Position numbers and translations under genes: made by a program. Shown here piece after piece: positions 1-10,375 of a DNA stretch of 64,000 bases; position 1 is the stretch's first letter, and every line of letters begins with the position of its first letter. This DNA is from Macrolepiota albuminosa (Eukaryota; Basidiomycota; Agaricomycetes; Agaricales; Agaricaceae): the NCBI GenBank assembly GCA_027475525.1, contig JAMWFC010000051.1:1873205-1937204 (forward strand), in the 5' to 3' direction. The notes beneath the pieces are model-generated. The model had not been told where the DNA came from and did no database searches. It saw only the letters and a program-made list of their open reading frames with translations.

Positions 1-800
1 AAGTCAGGACATCAATTGAATAGTCAATTCCATGAGAAACACAACCTGCAATATTCAGATAACATCTGGAGAGACTCTAAAGGATGATAATAAGCTGACA
101 GGGACAAGCATTGTGTGCTTAAACGTACATACCTTCAGATACCTCCATATCAGTTATATTTTGCCACTTGTTCATTGCTACAAACCATTGATCTCCTCTT
201 CGGCGACAACTAAAATCGTGTTTCGTATGAAAGCATATAAATCATATTCGTGGAATACTTGCCTCACATCCACGACTAATTTGTCCTTACCAACGACAGA
301 TGATACCTTCTTCAGTCTTTCCAAGGAGAACTTGGCGTCAGGGAAAAGGTATGAAGTGACTATCACCTACCGAGCATTTGGAACGTCAGTCAGTTGATAA
401 AAGCCGGTTAACCAAATACGCACTTTACTAGCTCCCGCATTGATCCACTCCTGTGCATTACGATCGTCTATACCACCTCCAATCTGTAGACCTCCTGGCC
501 AAGCCGCCAATGCCTCTCGAGCGGCAGGGTCATTCCCCGGCCCGAGTTTGATAACATGTCCACCCTCAAGTTTGTTATCCCTGTACAATCGCGCGAAGTC
601 GCCTGGAGACTGACTGGCCATAGCAAGACGGTAAGCAGCATGCGAAAGAGTAGAATGTCTGTCGCGACGGACCTCGCGACGAAATTCGTTTTCAAAGTCT
701 CAGGAGAGGAATCGGAAAGGGTGCCGCCAACAATCTGTTTAACTTGCCCATCATGCAAGTCAATACAGGGCCGAAAAACGCTACGCCTAGTAGCGTACAT
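1..800 (-). CDS. HIS6: ProFAR isomerase (histidine biosynthesis), 3' end off the window
   Basis: Cytosolic enzyme that isomerises 5'-ProFAR to PRFAR, the fourth step of histidine synthesis, in a TIM-barrel fold. The first exon begins with ATG at 800 and carries [18 protein letters not shown]; later exons carry [30 protein letters not shown] and [12 protein letters not shown], all family signatures. My exon reading is 800-673, 613-424, 366-263 and 209-133, then at least one more short exon with SLQMLSEYC before the window edge. The intron after position 263 starts with GC rather than GT (AG|GCAAGT), and only this choice joins VVDV to SCRRRGD in frame. The C-terminal third is outside the window. 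Identification is firm; the last exon boundaries are approximate. Confidence 0.92.
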
Positions 801-1036
801 ATGGTAAATAGTAGTTAAGTGAGATTGCAGATCAAGCTCTTGACTCGCCGCACATGACGTCGATGTTCGCGATCACGCAACGACGCGCCTTGTACCTTGG
901 CTTAGATGGTCATTTTTTTTTTTGATTTGTATGTGCAAATCAATTGACTATGAATACAACATGTGAGGTATACATCGAGCGGTTCGTTTTACACCGATTT
1001 AATATCAGGGCTCGGCATCGAACTACAAGAAGGCAG

Positions 1037-3277
1037 TTAGTATTCCATAGATTGCTCCAGAATCCTTGCCAGGTGTGCTTTCCCATCCGCACCCACAACA
1101 TCGCCAATGCCAGGTGCAAGATCCAAGACGCGCCGTTGAGGAAGAGTGCCTTCAACGAGCATGTCCAGGTCGTTTGTGGTATATCTGAGCAACACTGAGT
1201 TGAGCCGTTCGATTTGACTTTACGTGCAATTTACCCGATAGCTTTCAAGCCGCGCGGTACACCAAGCCCATCAAGGAATCGAGCAATTGCTTCATAGAGA
1301 TGCGCTCCAATGTCTTTGTCTGGAATACTGGTTATCGAGGGATCAGTCACATTCGCGTTGGCGAAAATCGCTAGGGCTTCGCGATGACGATCCGGGGATG
1401 ACGGAGCAGTGAATTGGAATACTGAAATTTGTGAGCATCAAAAAAGTGGACAAAATGCAACCATACCCGCTGGTCCGGTAAGAGCAACACTAGTTCAGCA
1501 AAAATGAGAAGCATGTGGATATCTGAATAGAGAATCTCACCTGATTCCGTGAGGAATGATAGGCAAGTCATTTACATAACCCGGATGTTTGTATTTCGGC
1601 CCTTTCTTATTAAGACCGGAAATCTAAGAAAGAATATGAGAGATCGTTTTAGAACGTCTTGATTTGACAAACGGGGTAGCTCATGCCGTGACAAAGATGA
1701 ACACCAGCATTTCCAAAACCAATTCCAGCGAATGAGGATGCCAAGCTAAATACGTCCAAGGCATCATTAGCGCTGAGAAAAAAGTGACAATTTTGAAACG
1801 TGCAGCATCTGCCTTCTGGCGTCCGTGTCGTCGCGGTTCTTCGCAATGCGTGGAAGGTACCTCACGGTCGTGCGCAGTGCCCAGAGTGAGAATATATCAG
1901 CAACTGGGTTGCTTCCCTGATACGCCGGCCTCAAAATGGGGTTAGCAGGTCGTGGAGTACGTTCGGTATAACTTTGATCAAAGTAAGTTCATGGAATGTA
2001 ATGAACATTTTTCACACACGGGATAGCAGTGTAACTTTCTAAGCTGTGGAACAGCACGTCAAGGCCAGAGCTGATATGCACCGCAGTTGGACAAGATTCA
2101 GTGTTGTTAGTATCCTATGATGGTTTGATCGAGTTTCAAAAAGGATTAGCGGAAGCACGCTTACAACTATACCCAGTACAGGTTTCATTGCACGATTAGC
2201 AATGCCTGTTTTGAACGACTGCGATGTAATATCTAGGATGGCGGTCCCTGTAGTCTCCGAGCCTGTTCCTGCAGTTGTTGGAACCGCAATGAGAGGAAAG
2301 AGACTTTTCGATATGGGCAGACCCTTCCCGACTGGTGCATTGACAAAGTCCATAATGTCTGCATCCTTGTAGACAGTGAACCTGCAGCCAAGTGGCATAT
2401 TAAAGTAGCACACGGGCCAAGTCCAGTCCAGCTTACAGATTGGCAGCTTTTGCCGTATCAATAACGCTTCCACCACCAACTCTGCGTGACATTTAGGAAG
2501 ACGGATAGATGAACTCGAAATCACGTACGCTAGGAAATGACTGAAGTCATGTTTCCTGGCCCATGATATAGCCTCTCGCCAACTTTCCTCTGTAGGTTCC
2601 ACTACAACTCTATCGAAGATCTCAAATGGAAGGTCCGACTGCGCTTCAAGCGAAGCAACGGCCTGAATGTAGGTTCCACTACAACTCTATCGAAGATCTC
2701 AAATGGAAGGTCCGACTGCGCTTCAAGCGAAGCAACGGCCTGAACAATTCAAGTCAGCCTCCTCGAGTCAGTTCGGACGGCTCATCTTACAGTTTGCATA
2801 GGGCGCAGCTTTGCTACGTTAGGATCAGTGAAAACGCCAACCTATCTCAACTTTAGCAAACGCTGGTAACATCTTGTACAACTTGGCGTGTACTTTTCGC
2901 GCTTTCATGTTCTTGAGGTCCATTCCCACCTCCGCGGTGACGCCATCTCCAAACCGCAGATTTGATGCAGCAACCTCAGCGAGGAGTAAATATACATGTG
3001 AGTAGGTGTTACAAGAGTTTGTGTACCTCAAAAGCGTATTCTTTCTCGACTTTATTAACAGGAGTTGCAAAGTTTCTCAGAGGTGTTACAAGAGTTTGTG
3101 TACCTCAAAAGCGTATTCTTTCTCGACTTTATTAACAGGAGTTGCAAAGTTTCTCAGTTGAGTGAGTGCATTAAACTGCCCTGTGTGGGAATGGATACTT
3201 GAAGGGCTATGGCACGGACATGAGGTGTGCTGGCTAGCATTGATAAGACGAAGAATTGTGCTCCTGGACGCAGCCAT
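1037..3277 (-). CDS. Hydroxyacid-oxoacid transhydrogenase (ADHFE1/HOT family), mitochondrial
   Basis: Iron-dependent alcohol-dehydrogenase-fold enzyme; in animals HOT couples 4-hydroxybutyrate oxidation to 2-oxoglutarate reduction in mitochondria. ATG at 3277 opens an Arg/Ser-rich leader ([11 protein letters not shown]) typical of mitochondrial import. Later exons show [33 protein letters not shown], the signature GKGLPIS followed by [39 protein letters not shown], and a last exon with [17 protein letters not shown] ending at TAA (1037-1039). At least six introns separate these blocks. Two 77-bp duplications interrupt the gene (2591-2744 in an exon, 3004-3157 at the first exon/intron border). 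Collapsing the first restores the frame from [11 protein letters not shown] into EPTEESW, so the breaks look like assembly errors rather than a dead gene. Confidence 0.88.
2591..2744. repeat. Perfect 77-bp tandem duplication (likely assembly join)
   Basis: 2591-2667 is repeated exactly as 2668-2744 inside a transhydrogenase exon. The bases before the two copies differ (c versus a), as do the bases after them, so the unit is exactly 77 bp. Because 77 is not a multiple of 3 it shifts the frame. Confidence 0.97.
3004..3157. repeat. Perfect 77-bp tandem duplication
   Basis: 3004-3080 equals 3081-3157. It covers the end of exon 1 and the start of intron 1 of the transhydrogenase gene, so both the exon end and its splice donor appear twice. 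Confidence 0.97.
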
Positions 3278-3944
3278 ATTGCAGAGAATAACAAGAAGGT
3301 TGAGGTTACTTCCCCAGGCTTCGGCTGCAAGTTCCGGATGACGGACTATTTAATGCTGCAACCACGTGCCGATCGCGTTCCTTGACAGATATGGCAATTG
3401 CTGATTTTGGGTCCGTTTCGCTGGCAGCGAGCTCGATGCAACTTAAACAGTATGATTGACAGTTCTGCTAACACCATATAATATACATCTCGGCGTGTAG
3501 CTGTCTTGGAATCTCTAGCTCTTATACTCGAATGCCGTACGACCAGGAGGAAAGCCATTGATGGCCTCTAATTTCATCTGTCTTGGAATCTCTAGCTCTT
3601 ATACTCGAATGCCGTACGACCAGGAGGAAAGCCATTGATGGCCTCTAATTTCATAGGACAGTCACAAAAAACATGACATGGCAGAGGACATATCCACATT
3701 TAAAACCAATTTCGAAGACGTTGTGCACAAAAAAATGTCGTAGATTTGTCAAGTACCATGATGTTTTATTATGTAGATCACTTCGAAATTTGGATCAACT
3801 TCCATAACAAACAAATTTAAAGCAGCCATTCTATTGGGAGAATAGTTTTGATCTCCCCACCCTTTCTGTTTCCGTCCTCTCCTTCCCCAGTCACTCATTC
3901 AACCACAATCCCTCACGGTTCAAGGCAGGTCAAGGTCCTCCATT
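3278..3944. other. Intergenic stretch, no gene recognised
   Basis: Lies between the transhydrogenase start and the protease start. It has a short open frame on the minus strand (3346-3558) with no recognisable motif, partly built from the 77-bp duplication at 3501. A CT-rich tract at about 3851-3900 just upstream of the protease ATG resembles a fungal pyrimidine-rich promoter segment. Confidence 0.5.
3501..3654. repeat. Perfect 77-bp tandem duplication
   Basis: 3501-3577 equals 3578-3654, in intergenic DNA upstream of the protease. The flanking bases differ on both sides, so the unit is exactly 77 bp. Confidence 0.97.
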
Positions 3945-6571
3945 ATGAAATTCCAGCTGGCGTTGGGTTTACTCGCTGTCTCCGCAACAGCATACCGAGT
4001 ACCCTTTAAACAGCACAGGCAGCGTCCGACCCATCAGCGAAGAGCAACAGATGTTGCCTCAGGCTCCCAATTATCTGTCCTTGCGGCGACAGATGATAAC
4101 AGTCTCAATTTAGAGTGCGTCCCACTCATTGACTGTGTTTCACGGGTCTTGTTATAACTTTTGCCTCAAGTACTGTGCATGACCTGATATACATGGCGGA
4201 TGTGAGGCAGAAAAGTTTATTTAATATTTTCAAAAGTGCTAATTTTGATGCATGAAAGATGGTCGTAGGAGGGATTAGTGAGTGGTACACTTGCTTCTGG
4301 CCGCTGTTTGTCATTTACTGGGATTCAGGTTACACCGTTCAACTGGATACCGGTTCATCCGACCTCTGGATAAAGGGTGCTACGACACCTTTACCTAATT
4401 CAACCCAGACGGTGCATATTTAAGATCTTACTGGTATTCGAGCCGTCACTAACGTTTCCTGCTACAGTCAATAACTTATAACTTGACAGTGCGTAAGACT
4501 CGGACGTCCTGTAGACGTTGACTATAGCTTCTCGTCAGTATGCTATTGGCTGGGTCTATGGACAAGTGCGTAAGACTCGGACGTCCTGTAGACGTTGACT
4601 ATAGCTTCTCGTCAGTATGCTATTGGCTGGGTCTATGGACACGTTGCATATGCACCCGTGGAATTTGCGGAGTATGTCACCAGTATCTCCCACACTTTTA
4701 ACGGCTACTTACACTGAACTTCAGACTTTCGATATCTTCTCAGGCATTGTTGGATGTGTCTTCGCACAAAACCTACCCTTGGTTATGGTGGCGATGGCCT
4801 CGTTGGACTCGGTTTCACCTCGCTTTCCACTATCGACGCTCTCGTAAATCATACGAATGCTTCGACGGGACGAAGCTTGCTTTACAACATGTTTTCGGCA
4901 AATCCCAAAGAGCCCAATTTCCTCTCATTTTCGCTCCAACGAAGCTTAGAGGCTAACGATGAAATTGAAGGCATCTTTTCTATCGGTGAGTCTTACTGTG
5001 TTCACCCTTAAAGAGTCATTTGACGATAGAACTAGGCGAGTACGAACCTCAATATGCCGCGGTGATTAATCAAACCGCAATTCCCACATGGCCAGTCAAT
5101 TCACCCAAACGATGGGATGTTTTGCTTGACGCTGTAATCGTGAACCACGCAAATGATACCATCGTCTTACCAACGACGGACGTCGTAGGTGCTCCTACCA
5201 ATAAAGCTGTTGTTCTTATGGATAGTGGTTCATCATTCACGTCAGTGTACCTCTTTGCCATTTTGTCAGAGTCATTTGACCTTATCCTCGACTCACTAGT
5301 TACGCTCCCCAGGCGATCTGTGACGCTATCTACGGTGGAATTCCTGGTGCAAAATTCGATTCTTCCTCGGGTCAATGGAATGTTCCTTGCGATTTTGAAG
5401 TCGACATGGCATTGCAAATCGGGTAAGTGACTCATAGTCAATGGATCGACGTTTGAATGTTCCTTGCGATTTTGAAGTCGACATGGCATTGCAAATCGGG
5501 TAAGTGACTCATAGTCAATGGATCGACGTTTTGTTATACCTACTTTGGGCATAGTGGTCAAGTCTTCCCTGTTCACCTCTGGATGTAACCCCATCAGGTC
5601 TAGCAAGTAATGGTGTCTGTGTCGGCTCGTTCGTGCCTCAGACTGTATCCGTTGGCGCTGGGGAATTGTATGTTTGTTCCTCACCAGATCTGACATACAA
5701 ATGTTAACCGTTATATAGCGACTGGCTCATCGGTGACAACTTCCTCCGTTCGGTTTATTCCATCTACGATTTTGGCGATTTCGATAAGTCGGGCAACATG
5801 GGAAACCCTTACATGAAGTTGCTATCTCTTGTCGACCCTGACCAGGCATCCGTTGACTTTGCGAACATCCGTGGTGGGACGCCGAAAACAAACATTACCT
5901 ATCAAGGACTTAATGGTGCAGCTGCAATGCCCTCGTTCAACATTTCTGCAGATGTGAATCAGACTCTGGAGAGAATTAGCCGCTATCTCCCTGCCATGCT
6001 GGCCGTGGTTGCTCTCAACGCTCTTATTCTCATCATCATGGCTATCGTGGGCTTGTTTGTCTGGTGCCGAAGACGTTCTCCCAAAAACAAACGACGGGTG
6101 AATGGACGATTGAGTCCTATGCCTATGAACCCGAGGCATAGTTACGTTGCCGGCTCTGGTATCCCACCTCCAGATGCATCACACGTTTATGAGCCAGTCT
6201 TAACTACTGGAGACGATGCGCCGCCGAGGAATCACCAGGGGGGTATATCGGCCTCTAGAGATGTTTTCGCCCCGTCGAACCTGAGGGATAGCTACATGAC
6301 CGGAGCCAGTGGTCTGCCTTCCCCGATGCAACCAAATCTTATGCCTCCCGACGCAACAGCTATACCGCAGGATATACCTTTCTCCACTGCAAGGCTCAAC
6401 CGAGGACGGCATAATTATATGTCTGATCTTCCTTCTCCAACACGTCCACACGTGTATGAGCCAGTATCAATGGCTTTGACGGATGACACCTTTGTCCCAC
6501 CCTCACCACCGTTCCTCAACGCTGAAGGATCAAAGGTGATACCAGGCGATCGGCCCAAATCCATCGCTTGA
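3945..6571 (+). CDS. Pepsin-type (A1) aspartic protease with C-terminal membrane anchor
   Basis: Secretory-route endopeptidase, probably held at the cell surface or in the vacuolar/endomembrane system. ATG at 3945 starts a signal peptide (MKFQLALGLLAVSATAY). The first catalytic motif is YTVQLDTGSSDLW near 4330; the second is VVLMDSGSSFT near 5215, so both active-site Asp are present, the second as DSG. Blocks GYGGDGLVGLGF, PVNSPKRWDVLL and DWLIGDNFLRSVYSIYDF fit the family. After the barrel comes one transmembrane segment (about LAVVALNALILIIMAIVGLF) with a basic stop-transfer, then about 150 residues of Pro/Ser-rich cytoplasmic tail with repeated HVYEPV and YM..LPSP motifs. Three 77-bp duplications lie in or at the end of the gene. 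One extra base in an A4 run at 4768-4771 seems to shift the frame between ALLDVSSHK and PTLGYGGDG. Confidence 0.85.
4488..4641. repeat. Perfect 77-bp tandem duplication
   Basis: 4488-4564 equals 4565-4641. It contains a whole 50-bp intron of the protease gene plus the first 26 bases of the next exon (YAIGWVYG). Removing one copy gives a continuous reading from ITYNLT to YAIGWVYGHVAYAPVEF. Confidence 0.97.
5378..5531. repeat. Perfect 77-bp tandem duplication
   Basis: 5378-5454 equals 5455-5531. It covers the end of the protease exon encoding NVPCDFEVDMALQIG and the start of the following intron. Confidence 0.97.
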
Positions 6572-6693
6572 CAATCTAACCTCATGAACCATCCCTTGAA
6601 TATCCTTGTTCTGATCTACCAGGCGATCGGCCCAAATCCATCGCTTGACAATCTAACCTCATGAACCATCCCTTGAATATCCTTGTTCTGATC
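6540..6693. repeat. Perfect 77-bp tandem duplication
   Basis: 6540-6616 equals 6617-6693. The first copy holds the last protease codons and its stop; the second copy is downstream of the stop and does not change the protein. Confidence 0.97.
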
Positions 6694-6917
6694 TGTAGTA
6701 TAAATTCCTCCATGTGCTGTGTTACCATCTTTTGCTGTGCTGGTGGTTTTCGCCAGTTCTCCTGCCCTTCAACTAAACTCACTGGATCCCCCTTTCTTTA
6801 TGATGACTGACGTTCCTAGCGTTGTACGTTAGCATGGACTTTCTGACGGTGGGTAATGGGCATTAATTAGATGTATAGAGAAATCTCTAGTGATCATAGT
6901 GGTTTCTTGTACTTTGT

Positions 6918-8881
6918 TCAATTAGCCTCTCCCTTTTCCGGCCAATGCTTAACCATTGTGGGTATAAAGTCTGACTTCTCGGCTGCCATTCTCTTCTCGT
7001 ACTGTGCTGCAGCATCTGCTATCCGCTTCCACCTAGTCATTTCCTGATGACGAGGAGGAGCCTTGCTTTCAGTTTCAGATGCAAAGTTGACCGCGTCTAC
7101 GATCGCTGTGGCCAATTTGTTAGTGAAGTAAAACTTCGCCTTTTCCTTGCCAACTTCCGCATCATCAACAAAGAAAAGCGTCTTGACTTTGAGATGATCA
7201 ATAATTCGAAGACTCTGTCGTACATTTGCACGGTTTCGGCTCGCCCGCGCGGTTCGTACGAGGGAGTACAGCGTCTCATAATTCGAAGACTCTGTCGTAC
7301 ATTTGCACGGTTTCGGCTCGCCCGCGCGGTTCGTACGAGGGAGTACAGCGTCTCTGGAGGGGGGTCCAGATTTCTTCTCAAACTCCGTGCGTCGCGTCGC
7401 GGTTCGGAGGTCACGGAGCCATCCATGAAGTCATGTGAATGGTATCCCGTCATCAAATCAAATAGCCGCGTTGCGTGGCGCCAGTCGGCATCCCTCCAAC
7501 AGCAGTCATCGCCAGTTGTACGATGTGAGGTTTGGCCTGAGCTTGGAGCCGTTTTTGCCCAAAATTTCGTTCTTGAGCATCCACTCAATGATCCCAAGGC
7601 AACTCGATGCAGTCTCGGGGCCAGGAAGAGCCAAGTGCGCTTTGAGGACTTCGTTTAGGTGACCATAGTCGAGTATCTCCTTTCCTCCTGATCGACGCTT
7701 CACCTGCTGGAAGAAGGTTAAACATAGGGCATGTTTGCCACTTGCATTGCATAACTTGAAGATGGCATCGAGGGATTGTGTGGAAAGAGGGATGGTTCCG
7801 TTGGAAGGAGGATCGCCCTGGGCTGTAAGACCAAAGTACTCGCTGGCGATGGCGAAGGCGAGATCGACTTCTGGAGCTTGACCCCGAGAAAGGGCTGCAA
7901 TAGCAGCTGAAGCGAGGTGTGCATCAACTGAAAATGAAGACGATTGCTTCAGTGCTTTATTCATCATGTTCCATAATGCTTTGGCATTGGTAGCATTTTG
8001 GTGGTGTATTGGAGTAGCAGATATGCCAGTGCTTTATTCATCATGTTCCATAATGCTTTGGCATTGGTAGCATTTTGGTGGTGTATTGGAGTAGCAGATA
8101 TGCCCGTCGGCGTCGATGCTAATGCCTGGAACATTGCAGTGTAGACAAACTCTTCCGCACTGCCTTGACCGTCGGTTGGCAAAGCATGGTAGACGTCAAA
8201 GATATCCTGGTAGAGCTCGTTGTCACCAAGAATTTTTATGTAGTTTGCCAGAGGTTTTGCGTAAGCTCTGGACTTTTTGGGTCATGCTTCTTGACAGATT
8301 TCATGTAGCGTTGGAAAGAGTCATAGAGCAAACGGGCATTTCCAAGCTGTTTTGTGTGTGATGACCAATTCTCGATTTTCGAGAGACCAGTAAACATGGT
8401 CTGAAAAGTACGAGCGCTTGGACTGAACCCTCGGCGTTTCATCTTGGATAGTATAAGTGTTTTAATGTAGAAATAGAGTAATATCGCGCACATCTGTATA
8501 CAGTTGATAGCCCAAGGAAAAGCGTTTGGCTTTGTAACATTCCCATATGAGGGTATTCCAGACCTGGGTGTTCTGTGCACCTCCTGGGGAGTTCTTCAAA
8601 GTCTCCACGGCAGAATCAAGTTTGTTGGCTTCACAGAGCTTTCTTAGCCTGGTCGAGAGGGTATATGGGTCGAGCAATTTGAGGGTTGACTTATCCTTGT
8701 TCTGCTCGGTTTTAGGATCATAGTGGCGTGAACGGTAGACTTTGGCTGAGGGCTCTCGTGCGAATTTAGCCTGGCGACGAAGGTAGCGAGGGAGCTGTGG
8801 GTCTTCAGATGTCGATAGGGTTGCATAGGGACGCAGAACGGAGCAATTGAGACGTTTGAGTTTGTTACTGACGCGAAGCAT
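6918..8881 (-). CDS. Pentatricopeptide-repeat (PPR) protein, probably mitochondrial
   Basis: PPR proteins bind organellar RNA. ATG at 8881 opens a basic leader (MLRVSNKLKRLNC) suited to mitochondrial import. Helical PPR-like units include VWNTLIWECYKAKRFSLGY followed by MKRRGFSPSARTFQTMFTGL, and the segment around LCNASGKHALCLTFFQQV. The C-terminus is rich in K/E and contains RWKRIADAAAQYEKRMAAEK; the stop is at 6918-6920. There are several short introns. Three 77-bp duplications (7201, 7950, 8878) touch this gene, two of them inside exons where they shift the frame. The third duplicates the start codon region, so an ATG also appears at 8958. The exact target RNA cannot be told from sequence. 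Confidence 0.75.
7201..7354. repeat. Perfect 77-bp tandem duplication
   Basis: 7201-7277 equals 7278-7354, inside a PPR-gene exon (minus-strand reading LYSLVRTARASRNRANVRQS). Confidence 0.97.
7950..8103. repeat. Perfect 77-bp tandem duplication
   Basis: 7950-8026 equals 8027-8103, inside a PPR-gene exon (minus-strand reading around ATPIHHQNATNAKALWNMM). Confidence 0.97.
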
Positions 8882-9031
8882 GAGTGGACGGGGAAACTTT
8901 TTTTGGTCACGGGGATTCGGTGTGACTTCGGAAGTGATGCGTCATTGGGCGCTTGCATGAGTGGACGGGGAAACTTTTTTTGGTCACGGGGATTCGGTGT
9001 GACTTCGGAAGTGATGCGTCATTGGGCGCTT
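8878..9031. repeat. Perfect 77-bp tandem duplication over a start codon
   Basis: 8878-8954 equals 8955-9031. The left edge includes the PPR-gene start codon (8879-8881), so the copy creates a second apparent start upstream and lengthens the divergent promoter by 77 bp. Confidence 0.97.
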
Positions 9032-9138
9032 GCATTGCTTTTAGCACTGACGATGATCTCTGGATCCAACTCGGGAAAACTGTGCATGTGCGATGCTTTT
9101 CCGCGTCATATACACTGTTCTTCAATTCAGGGGCTCAC

Positions 9139-9906
9139 ATGAGCAACTCCTCCATGTTATCCATCCACCTTCTCTTCCTCTTATCTACCCTCGCAGCCGC
9201 CATTCCCAGCTTCGACGGCCCAGTCCGCCAGTCCACAATCAGCTCCCTCGTCGGCCCCACCGCTGCCTACATTGAGGCTCTCCCACTTGGTCCCAAGGAC
9301 ACTAATCCAGAACCTCTAGTTCACCATCTCGGCCTCGATCCATCGGGTGTGCCGTCTTCCTCTCAGCTCCTACATCTGCTGATCCCCTTCCTCTAGTTCA
9401 CCATCTCGGCCTCGATCCATCGGGTGTGCCGTCTTCCTCTCAGCTCCTACATCTGCTGATCCCCTTCCAGGTCAACCTGGAAACCTCACTGTTCTATCCA
9501 ATTCTAAATTTCTATCACTCTTCTATGTTTACCACAACCAGCTGTGGCAGTTTAACAACGAGTCCTCCATTTTCCGTGTCAATTCAATCAACTCAACAGA
9601 GGCCACTGGCTACCCTATACAACTAGTAGCTGGCAGCAGGGCTGCTGGAACTAAAGACGGCACTTGGCGTTGGCGGGGGACCATGCTCTATTACGACCAA
9701 GGCTCTTCGGGAAACTCGGGCCTTTATTACAATTGTCGTTTAGTAGACGGGTCATATGGTCTTTTCATGTTCCTTCAGCCGTAAGTTACCATGAATCTCT
9801 TGTTGCCATCCTAAATTGGTTTTTCAGATCACCTACGCCGCACAATTGTCGGGCATTTACAATGCATACTTGGAGTCGTTCGCATATCAATCCCTACAAA
9901 TCTTAA
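9139..9906 (+). CDS. Small secreted protein of unknown function
   Basis: I do not recognise a named family. ATG at 9139 (or the in-frame ATG at 9154) starts a signal peptide (MLSIHLLFLLSTLAAAIP). The mature part contains FDGPVRQST, VGPTAAYIEALPLGPKDTN, YVYHNQLWQFNNESSIFR and TWRWRGTMLYYDQG, with potential N-glycosylation sites (NES, NST) and a GLYYNC motif. An intron of about 47 bp follows the FLFLQ-like segment FMFLQP; the last exon reads SPTPHNCRAFTMHTWSRS and stops at about 9906. The 77-bp duplication at 9313 sits in the first exon and breaks the frame. It is divergent from the PPR gene. The combination suggests an extracellular or wall-associated protein; any catalytic role is unknown. 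Confidence 0.65.
9313..9466. repeat. Perfect 77-bp tandem duplication
   Basis: 9313-9389 equals 9390-9466, in the first exon of the secreted-protein gene. With one copy removed, the frame through VPSSSQLL continues into GQPGNLTVLSNS. Confidence 0.97.
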
Positions 9907-10375
9907 GTTCTTAAGTTCTTGTACATCCATATCTGGTGCATTGCAATCACTATGTTAAACGTACTCCCAAAATAGGCTATGGCCATCAGAATAATCTGTC
10001 AGTCAAAATCAAAGTATGTACTTTATCTACCTATATTTGTCTGTTAGGCAGCTTCGTTGCCATGCAGAGCAATATCTCCGAGGTAGGTCGTTCCCAAAAT
10101 ACCCCATCTCTTTACATTCAATGCCCAAGGAAAGACAATACTTATCCGTTCCCATCTGTACATTCGTGTAATACTATTTGGCAAATGTATCACTCAATCG
10201 TTTGTATCGTTACAATGATTTACCTCATACTCCTGTCTAATGTAAAATCGGTGTGGTTCCTACTTTCTCAAGACACTTGGTATGTAGGTCTGTTGAAGCT
10301 GTTGTTGAATACTGTCTCCAAAACAGTGTAACTGATGCCTCTCTTACGACAATGTTGTACATTAGTCTAACAAAT
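9907..10375. other. AT-rich 3' intergenic stretch, no gene recognised
   Basis: Convergent space between the secreted-protein gene and OST1. Open frames here (for example 9936-10331 plus) are low-complexity, lack motifs and show no sign of coding. Confidence 0.5.

Noticed and set aside
32..397. Plus-strand frame of 121 codons at the left edge
   Set aside because: It is antisense to HIS6 exons and introns and has no motif.
5070..5696. Minus-strand frame of 208 codons
   Set aside because: Antisense to protease exons and enlarged by the 77-bp duplication.
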